Shown piece after piece: positions 1-8,025 of a stretch of 51,374 nt of DNA. The notes beneath the pieces were generated by a model. That model saw only the letters and a program-made list of their open reading frames with translations, did no database searches and had not been told where the DNA came from. The stretch is taken from assembly GCA_019661785.1 (NCBI GenBank), contig JAIFWP010000004.1, positions 1-51,374 on the forward strand, in the 5' to 3' direction. Numbering within the stretch: position 1 is the stretch's first letter; each line of letters begins with the position of its first letter. Source of the stretch: Candidatus Parcubacteria bacterium. GTDB lineage: Bacteria > Patescibacteriota > Minisyncoccia > Phycocordibacterales > Zambryskibacteraceae. Both the position numbers and the translations under genes were made by a program.

Positions 1-604
1 GGACAGAGAAGATGTCTCCAGTTGGAATGGTTGAGATGATACTGAAGGTGCCGTTGTTCTGCTCATAGTTATTGACGAAGAGATCGGTGAAGGTGCCGAT
101 AGATGAGAAGAGAGATGTTGAGGTGGCGTGGGTGGAGGTGGCATATGTGGTCGAGGCAATATTGCCGACGACATTTTGCGCTACGAAGGCGGCTGGCACG
201 GCGCCTATCACCTTCCTCGGAGACATCTCCCCATCCCACACAGGGGTGATACTGTCGCTGCCGCCTATCTCCACTCCAAGGTAGAGAGTTTGGTTGAAAT
301 CCACACCGGTAAAAGGTGTCGTCGAGCCAAGCATTATAGAGAAGAGGCCCTTCGTAACCTCTACCCTGTTGGTCCCTGTAAGAGTCTCAGTCCATATAGC
401 TGCTGTGCCCGAGGCTGCAGTATATAAATTGAAGCGCATATTATAAGAGCCGTCGGTCACGGCCACGTTCTGCGGAGTGATGAGGCGTCCTTGGTAATTC
501 ACCTGCGCATTGAAGGCGGCATGAACCGGAGCGGCGAATGCCAAATGGCAAATAACCAAGAGAGCTGCGAATGCCAAATGGCGAATGTTGAATTTATTAG
601 TCAT
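1..604 (-). CDS. Secreted fibre-like surface protein, N-terminal part (cut by window edge)
   Basis: I translated this by hand from the reverse strand; it is open from the start codon to the window edge, so the C-terminus is missing. Residues 1-29 form a signal peptide (MTNKFNIRH, then a hydrophobic stretch ending AAPVHA). The next ~130 residues carry the pattern NYQGRL, then DGSYNMRFNLY, IWTE, GLFSIMLGS and EMSPRKVIGAVPAAF. This N-terminal module is widespread in bacterial surface and tail-fibre-like proteins of unknown function. A Ser/Thr-rich stretch follows. The ATG overlaps the stop of the upstream FN3 protein gene by 8 nt, so the two are probably co-translated from one mRNA. The signal peptide contains an internal duplication of HLAFAA. 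It is probably exported to the cell surface; the exact role is unknown. Confidence 0.8.
   Translation of the reverse strand, partial: MTNKFNIRHLAFAALLVICHLAFAAPVHAAFNAQVNYQGRLITPQNVAVTDGSYNMRFNLYTAASGTAAIWTETLTGTNRVEVTKGLFSIMLGSTTPFTGVDFNQTLYLGVEIGGSDSITPVWDGEMSPRKVIGAVPAAFVAQNVVGNIASTTYATSTHATSTSLFSSIGTFTDLFVNNYEQNNGTFSIISTIPTGDIFSV
534..582. repeat. 16-bp direct repeat inside a signal-peptide coding region
   Basis: GCGAATGCCAAATGGC occurs at 534-549 and again at 567-582, exactly 33 bp apart. In the minus-strand protein this gives HLAFAA twice, 11 codons apart, so the hydrophobic core of the signal peptide appears to have grown by an in-frame tandem duplication. Confidence 0.8.
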
Positions 605-2312
605 TGGACATTTGGGCTTTAGACATTTTTCCCACAAGCGCTGTCCATGGCTCCTCCTCTATAATAGTGAGCTCCTTATACTTGCGGCGGGTGAACCATA
701 CATATAGGCCAGCCACAAGCACTACGGCTATCCCGTAGCCAAAGAATTTCTTGCTCTTCTCGTCGAGAAGGAAGAGCTTTATCTCACCGAGCTTCACGGC
801 GATAGTACCCTTGAGGCTCTTCAACCCATGGTTTGCATAGTCGAGGATGTCGAGCTTGAGCTTGTAGACAGTCGGGTCGCCCAAGCTCGCCACTGTGGCC
901 TCGTACCTAGTGTGGTCGGTGTTCGGACGCAGGATAAAGGTGAATCGCTTATAGTCTGCAGTGACCATGGATACTGCTATCGTCTTTAGCACTGGCGGCA
1001 GGTGGTAGGCCCTAAGAGCCACGGTCAGGTTCTCATTCCCCACTACGCTCACGAGACCGTCTTTTACAGGCAAGCTGTCGCCGTTTTGTATGAAGAGGAA
1101 ATCATTTAAGGAGAGCTTGCCAATCTTGGGATCGACTACGCCTGCGGCAGCCAAGTTCTCAAGCGGAGATGTACCGACTTGCGCGAGCACGCCTGAGGAA
1201 TAGTTCCCCGCCAAGTCGACAGTGAAGATGGCGTAGAAGTATGTGCCATCCTGCCTCACATTTGCATCAGCGAAGCTCTCAACCCCTGAAGCGTCCTTAT
1301 TCTCGAATATCTTTTCTCCATCCTCGGGAGAGGTTGGGTAGAAGTCTTCTCGCCTGACTATACGCACCCCTACTACTCGCTTGTCGATTGGCAGCTTCCA
1401 AGCTAGGTCAACACTGGCCTGTCTTCCGCTCGTGGAAGGACTCATGGTCGCGGTAAAATTTGTAACATTGGCTGGACGCGCAGAGAGAGCGATATTCGCC
1501 GTACGGAAAGTCATATAGTAAGTGGTCACATGGTCATAGCCATCGCGGAGAAGCACCTTGACCATATAGAGAGTCCCCGGCGAGAGATGCTCTAGGAGGA
1601 AGGTGTGTAGATCAGCGAATCCCTGCGAGAGATGCCCATCAGCATAGGATGCATCTTTCCCCCACAAGAGCTCTGCCTTGAGCGTGGTTGTGGTGACAAA
1701 GGAGATGACAGCACTCTCGTCGCTGGCTGAGACGCTCCAATGTATTACCGAAGAGCCCAATATCCCAGGAGTGGGCGCGCCCCCAGGTATCGAGCCTGAG
1801 AATGTCCTCGCAGTGACTGGGTCAGACAGAGGACCTTCGTTCCCCGCAGCATCTACGGCCGAGACTCTGTAGACATATTGAGTATTGGCGCTCAACCCTG
1901 AGTCGACATAATCCCGTGGGAAGCTTGCTACATCATTCACCTTCACTCCGTCGCGGTATATGTAGTAGCGATCTATGCCATAGTCGTCGAAAGCCTCTCC
2001 CCAAGCAAGCTCTATCTCATCTGTACTAAGAGGTGTCGCGCTCAAGGATGGCGTAATGCCTGGCGGTACTATGTCGAGCTGCATGAACTCGTATCCCTGT
2101 AGGCCTGTGTAGTTCGTCGAGCTAGAGACTCCAGAGACTAGTTCTCCGGCTGTATCTTGAAGGGCATAGCTCCCCGACTCCGAGCGAGCGCCTGCGATGT
2201 TCACGCTGTCAGATTGGATCTTGTAAACGCTTGAGGACATAGCCTGCTGCGCATAAGCAATCTGCGTTGTAGAGAGCGAGAGTATGCAGATAGTTAATAG
2301 AGTCCTTTTCAT
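597..2312 (-). CDS. Surface protein with fibronectin type III domains and C-terminal membrane anchor
   Basis: This 571-residue protein starts with a signal peptide (about residues 1-22, ending AYAQQ). Residues 25-75 carry a Ser-rich segment with YKIQSDSVNIAG and DTAGELVSG, a pattern I associate with exported proteins of this radiation. A clear fibronectin type III domain spans about 88-170 (WGEAFDDYGIDRYYIYRDG and YVYRVSAVDAAGNEGPLS). Two weaker FN3-like repeats follow at about 185-272 and 280-375. A single membrane helix near 523-540 is followed by the basic stretch TRRKYK and a ~30-residue cytoplasmic tail. It would therefore be anchored in the membrane with FN3 domains outside, suited to adhesion or spacing. 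It lies 6 nt after the twin-HTH gene and overlaps the next surface-protein gene, forming one operon. The ligand is unknown. Confidence 0.82.
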   Translation of the reverse strand: MKRTLLTICILSLSTTQIAYAQQAMSSSVYKIQSDSVNIAGARSESGSYALQDTAGELVSGVSSSTNYTGLQGYEFMQLDIVPPGITPSLSATPLSTDEIELAWGEAFDDYGIDRYYIYRDGVKVNDVASFPRDYVDSGLSANTQYVYRVSAVDAAGNEGPLSDPVTARTFSGSIPGGAPTPGILGSSVIHWSVSASDESAVISFVTTTTLKAELLWGKDASYADGHLSQGFADLHTFLLEHLSPGTLYMVKVLLRDGYDHVTTYYMTFRTANIALSARPANVTNFTATMSPSTSGRQASVDLAWKLPIDKRVVGVRIVRREDFYPTSPEDGEKIFENKDASGVESFADANVRQDGTYFYAIFTVDLAGNYSSGVLAQVGTSPLENLAAAGVVDPKIGKLSLNDFLFIQNGDSLPVKDGLVSVVGNENLTVALRAYHLPPVLKTIAVSMVTADYKRFTFILRPNTDHTRYEATVASLGDPTVYKLKLDILDYANHGLKSLKGTIAVKLGEIKLFLLDEKSKKFFGYGIAVVLVAGLYVWFTRRKYKELTIIEEEPWTALVGKMSKAQMSND

Positions 2313-2318
2313 TGCTTT

Positions 2319-3437
2319 CTAGTTGTTCTCTTTATTTTTGTCTTTGATAGGCACGAGAACATATGTGTATGAGCCGGTGGAAGAGCTCTCTTTGAAAACC
2401 GGAGTGATTATGCCAGACGCGCCGTCCGCATCGCCGTATATGGACACTTCATCTGAGAAGATGTTTTTGATCTTCTGCACTGTACCTAAGTGGTCGCCAC
2501 CATCTTCTGTCACGACTACGCCCTCGGCGAGAGGCTTCGTCTTGACCTCTGCGACCTGAGGCGCTGCGACAGGAGTTACTCCAGATAATATGCCAGAGAA
2601 GAAGTCCTTCACCCCGCTGCCCAAAGCCGAGGCTAAGTGCGAGGAGCCTGTTCGTACTGGGGCCATCACCACGTCCGCGGTGTTCATAGCTAGAGCTATC
2701 TTCATGTCTATGCTGTCAGCGGAACTAGGCGAGAGGAAACCAATCCAAGAGTAAGACACAGCGGAGATAATCATGAGCGAGAGCGAGACTGTGACAGTGT
2801 GGCGCATCATGCGCGAGTAGTTTGTCTGAGGCTTTTCCTTAGAGAGGTTTGGCAATGGAGAGAGTTTCTCAGGCAAGTACGATATGCTCTTCGATTTAAC
2901 TTCTGATTTAACTTGAGCTTTGGGCAAAAGTTTTGGGAGTACACGAGCAGTTGGATATTTGTTTACTGATCGTATGACAGGAAGACTGGGTGCTGTTATC
3001 ACCAGTTCCTGCGGAAGTTTTGCAGAGAAAGAATTTTGCTTCTTATAGGCGAGCAATGACTTGCGAGATACATACCAAGCCCGGCCCATCATCTTGCCTT
3101 CTACAACTCCACCTCTTATGAGCTGTCCAACATAATCCGTCGTATACCCCGACTCCCTTGCGGCTACGATACTTGATATGAACTTCTCTCCGTTTATGTA
3201 AATCTCCTTTTTTCCTAAGGCTGGTCTACCGAGCTTAATGCTCTTCTCTGAGCCATTGTCCTTCCTGTATCGCAAGAGTGATCTCCTAGAGACAAACCAG
3301 GTCCTGCCGACCATCTTTCCTGACACCGCACCAGACCTTGCTAACTGGCCGATATAATCCGCAGAGTACCCGAGATCTAGTCCTGCTCGTTTAGCCGAGA
3401 TAAATTTCTCGCCATCAATTAAAAGGTCCTTATTCAT
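2319..3437 (-). CDS. Membrane-tethered protein with two tandem HTH-like domains
   Basis: This 372-residue protein begins with two copies of a ~55-residue module, at about 4-60 and 77-134. Each has the pattern NGEKFIS, GYS/TxDYxGQL, G-x-VxGKMxGRxW and VSRxSLLxY. I read these as winged-helix or MerR-like DNA-binding modules. A basic, Pro-rich linker leads to one membrane helix at about 212-236, then ~135 residues predicted outside the cell. The topology resembles ToxR/CadC-type one-component regulators, but the family link is my inference. The upstream in-frame TTG at 3440 was rejected in favour of the ATG because TATAAT lies 8 nt before that ATG. It heads the operon with two exported surface proteins, so it may control them. 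The signal it senses is unknown. Confidence 0.75.
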   Translation of the reverse strand: MNKDLLIDGEKFISAKRAGLDLGYSADYIGQLARSGAVSGKMVGRTWFVSRRSLLRYRKDNGSEKSIKLGRPALGKKEIYINGEKFISSIVAARESGYTTDYVGQLIRGGVVEGKMMGRAWYVSRKSLLAYKKQNSFSAKLPQELVITAPSLPVIRSVNKYPTARVLPKLLPKAQVKSEVKSKSISYLPEKLSPLPNLSKEKPQTNYSRMMRHTVTVSLSLMIISAVSYSWIGFLSPSSADSIDMKIALAMNTADVVMAPVRTGSSHLASALGSGVKDFFSGILSGVTPVAAPQVAEVKTKPLAEGVVVTEDGGDHLGTVQKIKNIFSDEVSIYGDADGASGIITPVFKESSSTGSYTYVLVPIKDKNKENN

Positions 3438-3445
3438 CAACGTAA

Positions 3446-3451
3446 ATTATA
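3446..3451 (-). promoter_or_regulatory. -10 box (TATAAT) for the twin-HTH gene, near-leaderless
   Basis: A perfect TATAAT ends 8 nt before the ATG at 3437. Transcription would start within about 2 nt of the start codon. No Shine-Dalgarno sequence can fit. Confidence 0.65.
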
Positions 3452-3625
3452 GTTCCAATCTCGGCAGTTGCATACGAAATTAAATAAGAGATATGGGGAC
3501 AAGTCTTAGATAAATTGGCTCACTGAGTATCAATTATTCGACCAGGGCTGAATTACGTAGTTAAGCCGTATTCTGGGATCCAAGAGCTAAGGGCCTTTCT
3601 TCTCCACAGACAGGATAGCTTAACC

Positions 3626-3654
3626 TTGATAACCTATATGAAAAGATATAAGAT
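3626..3654 (+). promoter_or_regulatory. Promoter of the small MerR-like gene
   Basis: TTGATA, 17 bp, TAAGAT. The start site would be near 3661, giving a leader of about 28 nt. An imperfect inverted repeat (CTATAT at 3634-3639 with ATATAG at 3660-3665, and AGATA at 3644-3648 with TATCT at 3655-3659) overlaps the promoter. It could be an operator for the encoded DNA-binding protein. Confidence 0.45.
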
Positions 3655-3689
3655 TATCTATATAGCTTTAGTAATGTTTAGATAAGACT

Positions 3690-3926
3690 ATGTCAGAAAT
3701 CTACTTCTCAGTTAAAGAAGCCGCCGAGATACTTGGAGTCACTCCGCTTACTCTTCGCAATTGGGATAAGTCCGGCAAGTTCCCCGCCCAGAGGCATCCT
3801 ATGAATAACTACCGTGTGTATAAGCACTCCTCACTCCTTAAGGTCATTGATGATATAGAGAACGGCACTAGCAAGTCGAACGCCGAGAAGCGCATCAAGC
3901 GCCTCATGATAAAGCATCTAGACTAA
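3690..3926 (+). CDS. Small MerR/excisionase-like DNA-binding protein
   Basis: This 78-residue protein has an N-terminal winged helix-turn-helix of the MerR/HTH_17 type: YFSVKEAAEILGVTPLTLRNW followed by the wing G-x-FPAQRHPMNNYRVY. The C-terminus is a Lys/Arg-rich helix (KSNAEKRIKRLMIKHLD). It lacks the effector domain of full MerR regulators, so it resembles excisionases and short regulators. It stands alone on the plus strand and converges on gatB with a 9-nt overlap. The inverted repeat over its own promoter makes self-regulation plausible. Targets are unknown. No integrase or phage gene lies nearby, which argues against an excisionase role. Confidence 0.7.
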   Translation: MSEIYFSVKEAAEILGVTPLTLRNWDKSGKFPAQRHPMNNYRVYKHSSLLKVIDDIENGTSKSNAEKRIKRLMIKHLD

Positions 3927-5273
3927 CTCGGAGAAGATTTTCTTCAGCACTTGAGGATTCGCTCTGCCCTTTGTAGCTTTGATACCCTGACCAACCAAAA
4001 AGTCTACTATCTTAACATTTGGATTCTCCGCGATGACTTTCTCCGCTATAAGGCGCAGCTCGCTCTCATTACTCATTTGTATTAAATTATTTTTCTCGGC
4101 AATCTGTCGAGGGAGAGTGTCGTTATTCCCTTCCAATTCCTTCAGTATTATCTTTGCGCTAGTTGATGACACTTCGCCATCTGAGATGAGCTGCATTGTG
4201 GCGATAACGCTCTCTGGAGTCGCCTTGAGGACACTCGGGTTCGTGGCAATGTAGTTTGAAGCCAGTTTTAGCAGTGTTTTATTCGACGTTAAATCAATCA
4301 GCTTGTCGAGGTATTGACCTCTCTCAATATCTCTCGTGTAAGACTCGGCGGACTCCAGAGTAAGTTCGATACCCTTCATGTACCTTTCTCGCCTCTCCCA
4401 AGGCAGCTCGGGCAAGGACTTAGCCAACTCACCTAATGCGAACTCCGGTATCTCACCTATAAATAGCTTGGGTAGGTCTGGGTCGGGGAAATAGCGGTAG
4501 TCATGCGACTCCTCCTTAGCTCTCTGAGAGAACGTCGCTTCCTTGTTCTCATCCCAACCTCTCGTCTCCTGAGCAACACGCTCTCCCCTCTCAAGAATCT
4601 CTGTCTGTCTGTCCACTTCGTATTTGATAGCCTTCTCCACTGCGCGGAAAGAGTTGAGATTCTTCACCTCAACCTTGGTACCAAGTTCATCATCCTTACT
4701 TATTGAAATGTTGGCCTCGACTCTCATCTCACCCTTCTCCATATTGGCTTCAGAGGCGCCTAGATAGCGGAGCAGGAGCTGGAGCTCCTTGGCGAAGTCA
4801 GAAGCTTTAACAGCATCATGTATAACCGGCTCCGTGACTAGCTCCATGAGCGGCACTCCAGCTCTGTTGAAATCAACCAGCGAAGAGTCTTCGGAGTGTT
4901 TAGAGTTGGCAGTATCCTCCTCAAGATGGATGCGGGTGAGCTTAACCCCAGCTATCTCTCCGCCTTCGACTAGGGGGTGCTTGTACTGGCTTATCTGGTA
5001 GCCCTTAGGTATATCTGGGTAGAAGTAGTTCTTGCGGTCGAACTCAGTGTAATCGGCGAGCTTGCCCTTGGCTGCAGCCCCTACACGGAGCACTTGGCGC
5101 ACAGCCTCCTTATTTATAACGGGCAAAGTCCCAGGATATCCTAGGCAAACCGGGCATATATGGGTATTGGGCTCAGAGTCAAAAGGGCTATTAGCCGAGT
5201 CACAGAACATCTTCGTCCTAGTCCGGAGCTCTGCGTGTATCTCGAGGCCTATAGTGGGCTTGTAGTCGCTCAT
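3918..5273 (-). CDS. gatB: Aspartyl/glutamyl-tRNA(Asn/Gln) amidotransferase subunit B
   Basis: GatB holds the amidation site of the GatCAB complex, which converts misacylated Glu-tRNA(Gln) or Asp-tRNA(Asn) to Gln-tRNA or Asn-tRNA in the cytoplasm. Family signatures are present: GLEIHAEL near the N-terminus, IHLEEDTAN, DFNRAGVPLMELVTEP and YRYFPDPDLP. The C-terminal YqeY-like tail domain (VDFLVGQGIKATKGRANP) is complete. At 451 residues it is slightly shorter than the usual ~475 but appears whole. The ATG overlaps the obg stop by 4 nt, placing it last in the trx-dsbB-MYG1-obg-gatB operon. gatA and gatC are not in the window. Confidence 0.96.
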   Translation of the reverse strand: MSDYKPTIGLEIHAELRTRTKMFCDSANSPFDSEPNTHICPVCLGYPGTLPVINKEAVRQVLRVGAAAKGKLADYTEFDRKNYFYPDIPKGYQISQYKHPLVEGGEIAGVKLTRIHLEEDTANSKHSEDSSLVDFNRAGVPLMELVTEPVIHDAVKASDFAKELQLLLRYLGASEANMEKGEMRVEANISISKDDELGTKVEVKNLNSFRAVEKAIKYEVDRQTEILERGERVAQETRGWDENKEATFSQRAKEESHDYRYFPDPDLPKLFIGEIPEFALGELAKSLPELPWERRERYMKGIELTLESAESYTRDIERGQYLDKLIDLTSNKTLLKLASNYIATNPSVLKATPESVIATMQLISDGEVSSTSAKIILKELEGNNDTLPRQIAEKNNLIQMSNESELRLIAEKVIAENPNVKIVDFLVGQGIKATKGRANPQVLKKIFSELV

Positions 5274-6229
5274 GAGAAGCTCGTCAAGTAATCCTTCAAG
5301 TTCTTTATAAGAATATCATCTATTATGGATACTGGTAGTACTGTCCTCTTGAGACCCTTGAGGAGCTTCATCCTCTCCTCCCTCTCCTCCTCTGATACGG
5401 TGTCGATTTTTGTGAGAAGTATTATCTCCTGCTTGTCAGCGATATCCTTGTTATATAAGAGGAGCTCCTTGCGCACCACATCATAGGCCTTCAGAGGGTC
5501 TGGCTCATCAGCTGAAATACAATGGAGCAGAGCCTTGGTCCTCCTTACATGGCGGAGGAACTTGTGCCCCAAGCCCTTGCCCTCCGCAGCACCCTCAATG
5601 AGGCCCGGTATGTCGGCCAAAATGAAGCCAAAGAGCTCGCCCAAGTTAGGCTCGAGCGTTGTGAAGGCGAAAGCCCCTACCTTGGCCTCGGCTCGCGTGA
5701 GAGCATTTAAGAGGCTCGACTTGCCAGCATTTGGCAACCCTATAAGGCCGAAGTCGGCCACGAGCATCACCTCTATATGTATATCTGCTTCCTCCCCCTC
5801 CTTACCGGGAGTCGACTCCTTGGGACTCACGTTCACAGAAGACTTGAAGGATTCATTGCCCCGGCCTCCATTGCCGCCTGAGAGAAGCTTCAGCCTCTGG
5901 CCCTCCTCCGAAAGGTCGAAGGTATGGCCTGTAGTCATGTTCTTAAGCACCGAGCCTATCGGGAACTTCATGGTAATGTCCTTGCCGTCTGCTCCATGCT
6001 TCCTGTCCTTCATGCCGTCCTCGCCATCGCCCGCGGCAAAGACCTTCACATCCCTGTACGAAGCTAGGATGCCTATATCGCGCACGGCCTCGGCATACAC
6101 GTCGCCGCCAGAGCCGCCGTTGCCGCCTGAGGGACCGCCTGAGTCCTTGCCCTTCTCATGCCTCCAGCGCACTACTCCGTCGCCGCCCTTGCCTGCCTTG
6201 AGATGCAGAGTGATTTCGTCTATGAACAT
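5270..6229 (-). CDS. obg: GTPase Obg (ribosome assembly)
   Basis: Obg is an essential GTPase that binds the large ribosomal subunit and acts in its maturation. Residues 1-155 form the Gly-rich Obg fold (GKGGDGVVRWRHEKG and GGNGGSGGDVY). The GTPase domain follows: G1 GLPNAGKSS at 164-172, switch I FTTLEPNLG, G3 DIPGLIEGA at 206-214, and G4 TKID at 273-276. The protein is 319 residues and ends right after the G domain, so it lacks the C-terminal extension seen in many longer Obg proteins. It overlaps gatB by 4 nt and starts 9 nt after the MYG1 gene, so it is co-transcribed. Confidence 0.96.
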   Translation of the reverse strand: MFIDEITLHLKAGKGGDGVVRWRHEKGKDSGGPSGGNGGSGGDVYAEAVRDIGILASYRDVKVFAAGDGEDGMKDRKHGADGKDITMKFPIGSVLKNMTTGHTFDLSEEGQRLKLLSGGNGGRGNESFKSSVNVSPKESTPGKEGEEADIHIEVMLVADFGLIGLPNAGKSSLLNALTRAEAKVGAFAFTTLEPNLGELFGFILADIPGLIEGAAEGKGLGHKFLRHVRRTKALLHCISADEPDPLKAYDVVRKELLLYNKDIADKQEIILLTKIDTVSEEEREERMKLLKGLKRTVLPVSIIDDILIKNLKDYLTSFS

Positions 6230-6238
6230 ATCCTAACC

Positions 6239-7141
6239 TTACTGTTCGAGAGCCTTCTTCGCAAGGGCTAGCGCGCCTTCCTTGCTAGCAGCAAGACACA
6301 TAAAACCGCTCCTATGGCAGAACTTAGCATCCTTAACTCCTGTAGCCTGTTCAAGCTCTTGGCCGTCTTTGGCTCGCCAAGACTCTGGCAAAGGCTTACG
6401 AGATGCGAATGTCGCAGGGTCCTTCTTGATAGCTAGGACTTGCCACGAGGTTCCAGCTCTCTCAGCACGGTAGAGCACTGCATATATAGGCTCAGGGAAA
6501 TTCACTAAAGTGTTCATAACTATTTCTCGTCCGAAGTCGTGCGACTCATCCATGATAATGAGCCGCCTATCAGTAGATTTTTCGTATGCATCTTTAACAA
6601 ATTTTTGCGCCTCAAAAGCATCGGAGGTTATCTTGATTTCCCTAGTGATTATCCATTTGGCCAAGCGCACAGCTTCGAAAAAGCTCTTATCCCAGTTTTC
6701 CTCTTCCTTCCATGTAGGACGATACAAATCTACGATTCCGTTCACAGTAAAAGGAAACACATTGGGAAAATTCGGAGTAATTATGTCCTGCCCATTGTCT
6801 CCGGCATCAATAAGCTGAGTAAGTGTTTGGTCTATCTTTGCCGCTACCTCTGGCAATCCAGCAATCTTATCTCCATAAGTCTTCCATATAAGGCCGAAAG
6901 AGGCGTATTGGATGCCATTATCCCTCTTCCCCGCCCCGCCCATCTGATGATGGTCAAACCTATTCTTTGCCGGATCAAAGACTCCTCCAAGATCCAATGC
7001 GTAGTCTGCTGCATTAACCAAGCCCGCATCTCGAGTACGTGTGACTTCGACATTTTCCTCACCTAGCAGGAGATACAGAGCGGCGACACCAAAAACATCA
7101 TCAGCGTGGAACTTAGCATCATGGGTGACTATCTTAATCAT
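6239..7141 (-). CDS. MYG1-family (UPF0160) metal-dependent hydrolase
   Basis: This 300-residue protein has the MYG1 signatures: THDAKFHADDVFGVAAL at the N-terminus, VTRTRD, YALDLGG and FDPAKNRFDHHQ. The His/Asp residues match the metal site of the DHH phosphoesterase-like fold. Eukaryotic MYG1 is reported to be a 3'-5' RNA exonuclease; bacterial members are poorly characterised, so a nuclease or phosphoesterase role is inference. Length is typical. It overlaps dsbB by 8 nt and is followed 9 nt later by obg, so it sits in a housekeeping operon and could act on RNA. Confidence 0.87.
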   Translation of the reverse strand: MIKIVTHDAKFHADDVFGVAALYLLLGEENVEVTRTRDAGLVNAADYALDLGGVFDPAKNRFDHHQMGGAGKRDNGIQYASFGLIWKTYGDKIAGLPEVAAKIDQTLTQLIDAGDNGQDIITPNFPNVFPFTVNGIVDLYRPTWKEEENWDKSFFEAVRLAKWIITREIKITSDAFEAQKFVKDAYEKSTDRRLIIMDESHDFGREIVMNTLVNFPEPIYAVLYRAERAGTSWQVLAIKKDPATFASRKPLPESWRAKDGQELEQATGVKDAKFCHRSGFMCLAASKEGALALAKKALEQ

Positions 7142-7637
7142 GCTTCTTGCTTATATAAGCCAGCAGCAAAAGGTAGGCGCAAACAGTAAGGCTCATAACA
7201 GGGATAGTGATGTAGCCGAAGGCGTGTACATAGACCTTGAGGCAGGCTCCGCCTGCCGAGGTGCAGGCGAGGAGAGACTTGCCGCCAGACTGGGCATATA
7301 TCTGATAGAGAGACACCGCAGCCGCCAGAGCCGTAAGCCGCCATGAATACCTGAAGACTCCCCCATCCTTATGCTTTAAAGCGGTCAAGAAGAGGATGAG
7401 CTGAGGATACAAAAGGATTCTTTGCCACCAACATAGCTCACAAGGCTCATATCCAAGGCCAAGCGAGTAGTAAAGGCTTCCGATAATAGACGCCAAAACA
7501 ACGAGTAGGCCAAGGACCACTGAGTGCTTGCCTATCCACGACGTGATGCTCGGAACCTTAAATACTAAAGCCAACACGACAAGCACAAAAACAATATTGG
7601 ATATGAGGACAAGCGGAGGGATTATCTGTGTAATCAC
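7134..7637 (-). CDS. DsbB-like disulfide bond formation membrane protein
   Basis: DsbB proteins reoxidise a thioredoxin-like thiol oxidase and pass electrons to quinone. This 167-residue protein has about five membrane helices. The first extracytoplasmic loop carries C-ELC (Cys66 and Cys69, in EPCELCWWQRILLYPQ), the DsbB/BdbC hallmark. A second pair, Cys125 and Cys132 (SLLACTSAGGACLKVY), corresponds to the second redox pair. It starts inside the stop of the upstream thioredoxin-like gene (4-nt overlap), which is the expected partner. The extra N-terminal helix (residues 8-27) is longer than in classic DsbB. Quinone use cannot be judged from sequence. Confidence 0.88.
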   Translation of the reverse strand: MITQIIPPLVLISNIVFVLVVLALVFKVPSITSWIGKHSVVLGLLVVLASIIGSLYYSLGLGYEPCELCWWQRILLYPQLILFLTALKHKDGGVFRYSWRLTALAAAVSLYQIYAQSGGKSLLACTSAGGACLKVYVHAFGYITIPVMSLTVCAYLLLLAYISKKHD

Positions 7638-8008
7638 TGTGGCAATGGACAGTTAGTTTTCTCTGCCAGAGTCTTCAGGGTCTGTTCGCCAGTAATCCTA
7701 GAGCCATCTCTGAACTGCCATGTTGGATAGCTCTCTATCTTCGCGGCATTGCAGACTGCATTCTGCGATTGGCCATCTGGGTTTGAGCACTCTATATAGG
7801 GCAGGAGCTTCTGCGAAGAGCCGAAGAGGGCCTTGGTGGCCTGGCAGTGCGGACACCAGAAGGCTCCGTAGAATGTGGCTCCGGAGTCCTTGATACAAGT
7901 TGCCAAGCTATCGAGCTTGCCAGTCTTGCCTGGAGTGACTATAAGCCACACTACCAAAGCTACGAAAACTACTGCTACAACGCTCCATATAAGGGTGTTC
8001 TTTTTCAT
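7634..8008 (-). CDS. Membrane-anchored thioredoxin-like protein (DsbA-type partner)
   Basis: This 124-residue protein has an N-terminal membrane helix (residues 7-24) and an outward thioredoxin-like domain with the active site FWCPHC (Cys52 and Cys55), cis-Pro region YPTWQF and a C-terminal helix. CPHC is the DsbA-type active-site sequence, which fits a disulfide oxidase. I chose the ATG at 8008 because TATAAT ends 6 nt upstream and a signal anchor follows at once; the longer open frame runs back into the DedA gene. It is the first gene of the operon, directly before dsbB. Together they would form disulfides in exported proteins. Two extra Cys residues flank the core (Cys38 and Cys74). Confidence 0.87.
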   Translation of the reverse strand: MKKNTLIWSVVAVVFVALVVWLIVTPGKTGKLDSLATCIKDSGATFYGAFWCPHCQATKALFGSSQKLLPYIECSNPDGQSQNAVCNAAKIESYPTWQFRDGSRITGEQTLKTLAEKTNCPLPQ

Positions 8009-8014
8009 AATCTT

Positions 8015-8020
8015 ATTATA
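8015..8020 (-). promoter_or_regulatory. -10 box (TATAAT) of the trx-dsbB-MYG1-obg-gatB operon, leaderless
   Basis: A perfect TATAAT followed by AAGATT and then the ATG at 8008. With a normal 6-9 nt distance the transcript begins at the A of the start codon or within 3 nt of it. Confidence 0.7.
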
Positions 8021-8025
8021 CAGAA

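Noticed and set aside
72-427. Two plus-strand open frames of 70 and 99 codons at the left edge
   Set aside because: They lie opposite a continuous minus-strand frame with a signal peptide and a recognisable N-terminal module, so they are shadows.
5535-6236. 233-codon plus-strand frame
   Set aside because: It is antisense to obg, whose motifs are all in place; the Pro/Ser-rich sequence mirrors the Gly-rich Obg fold.
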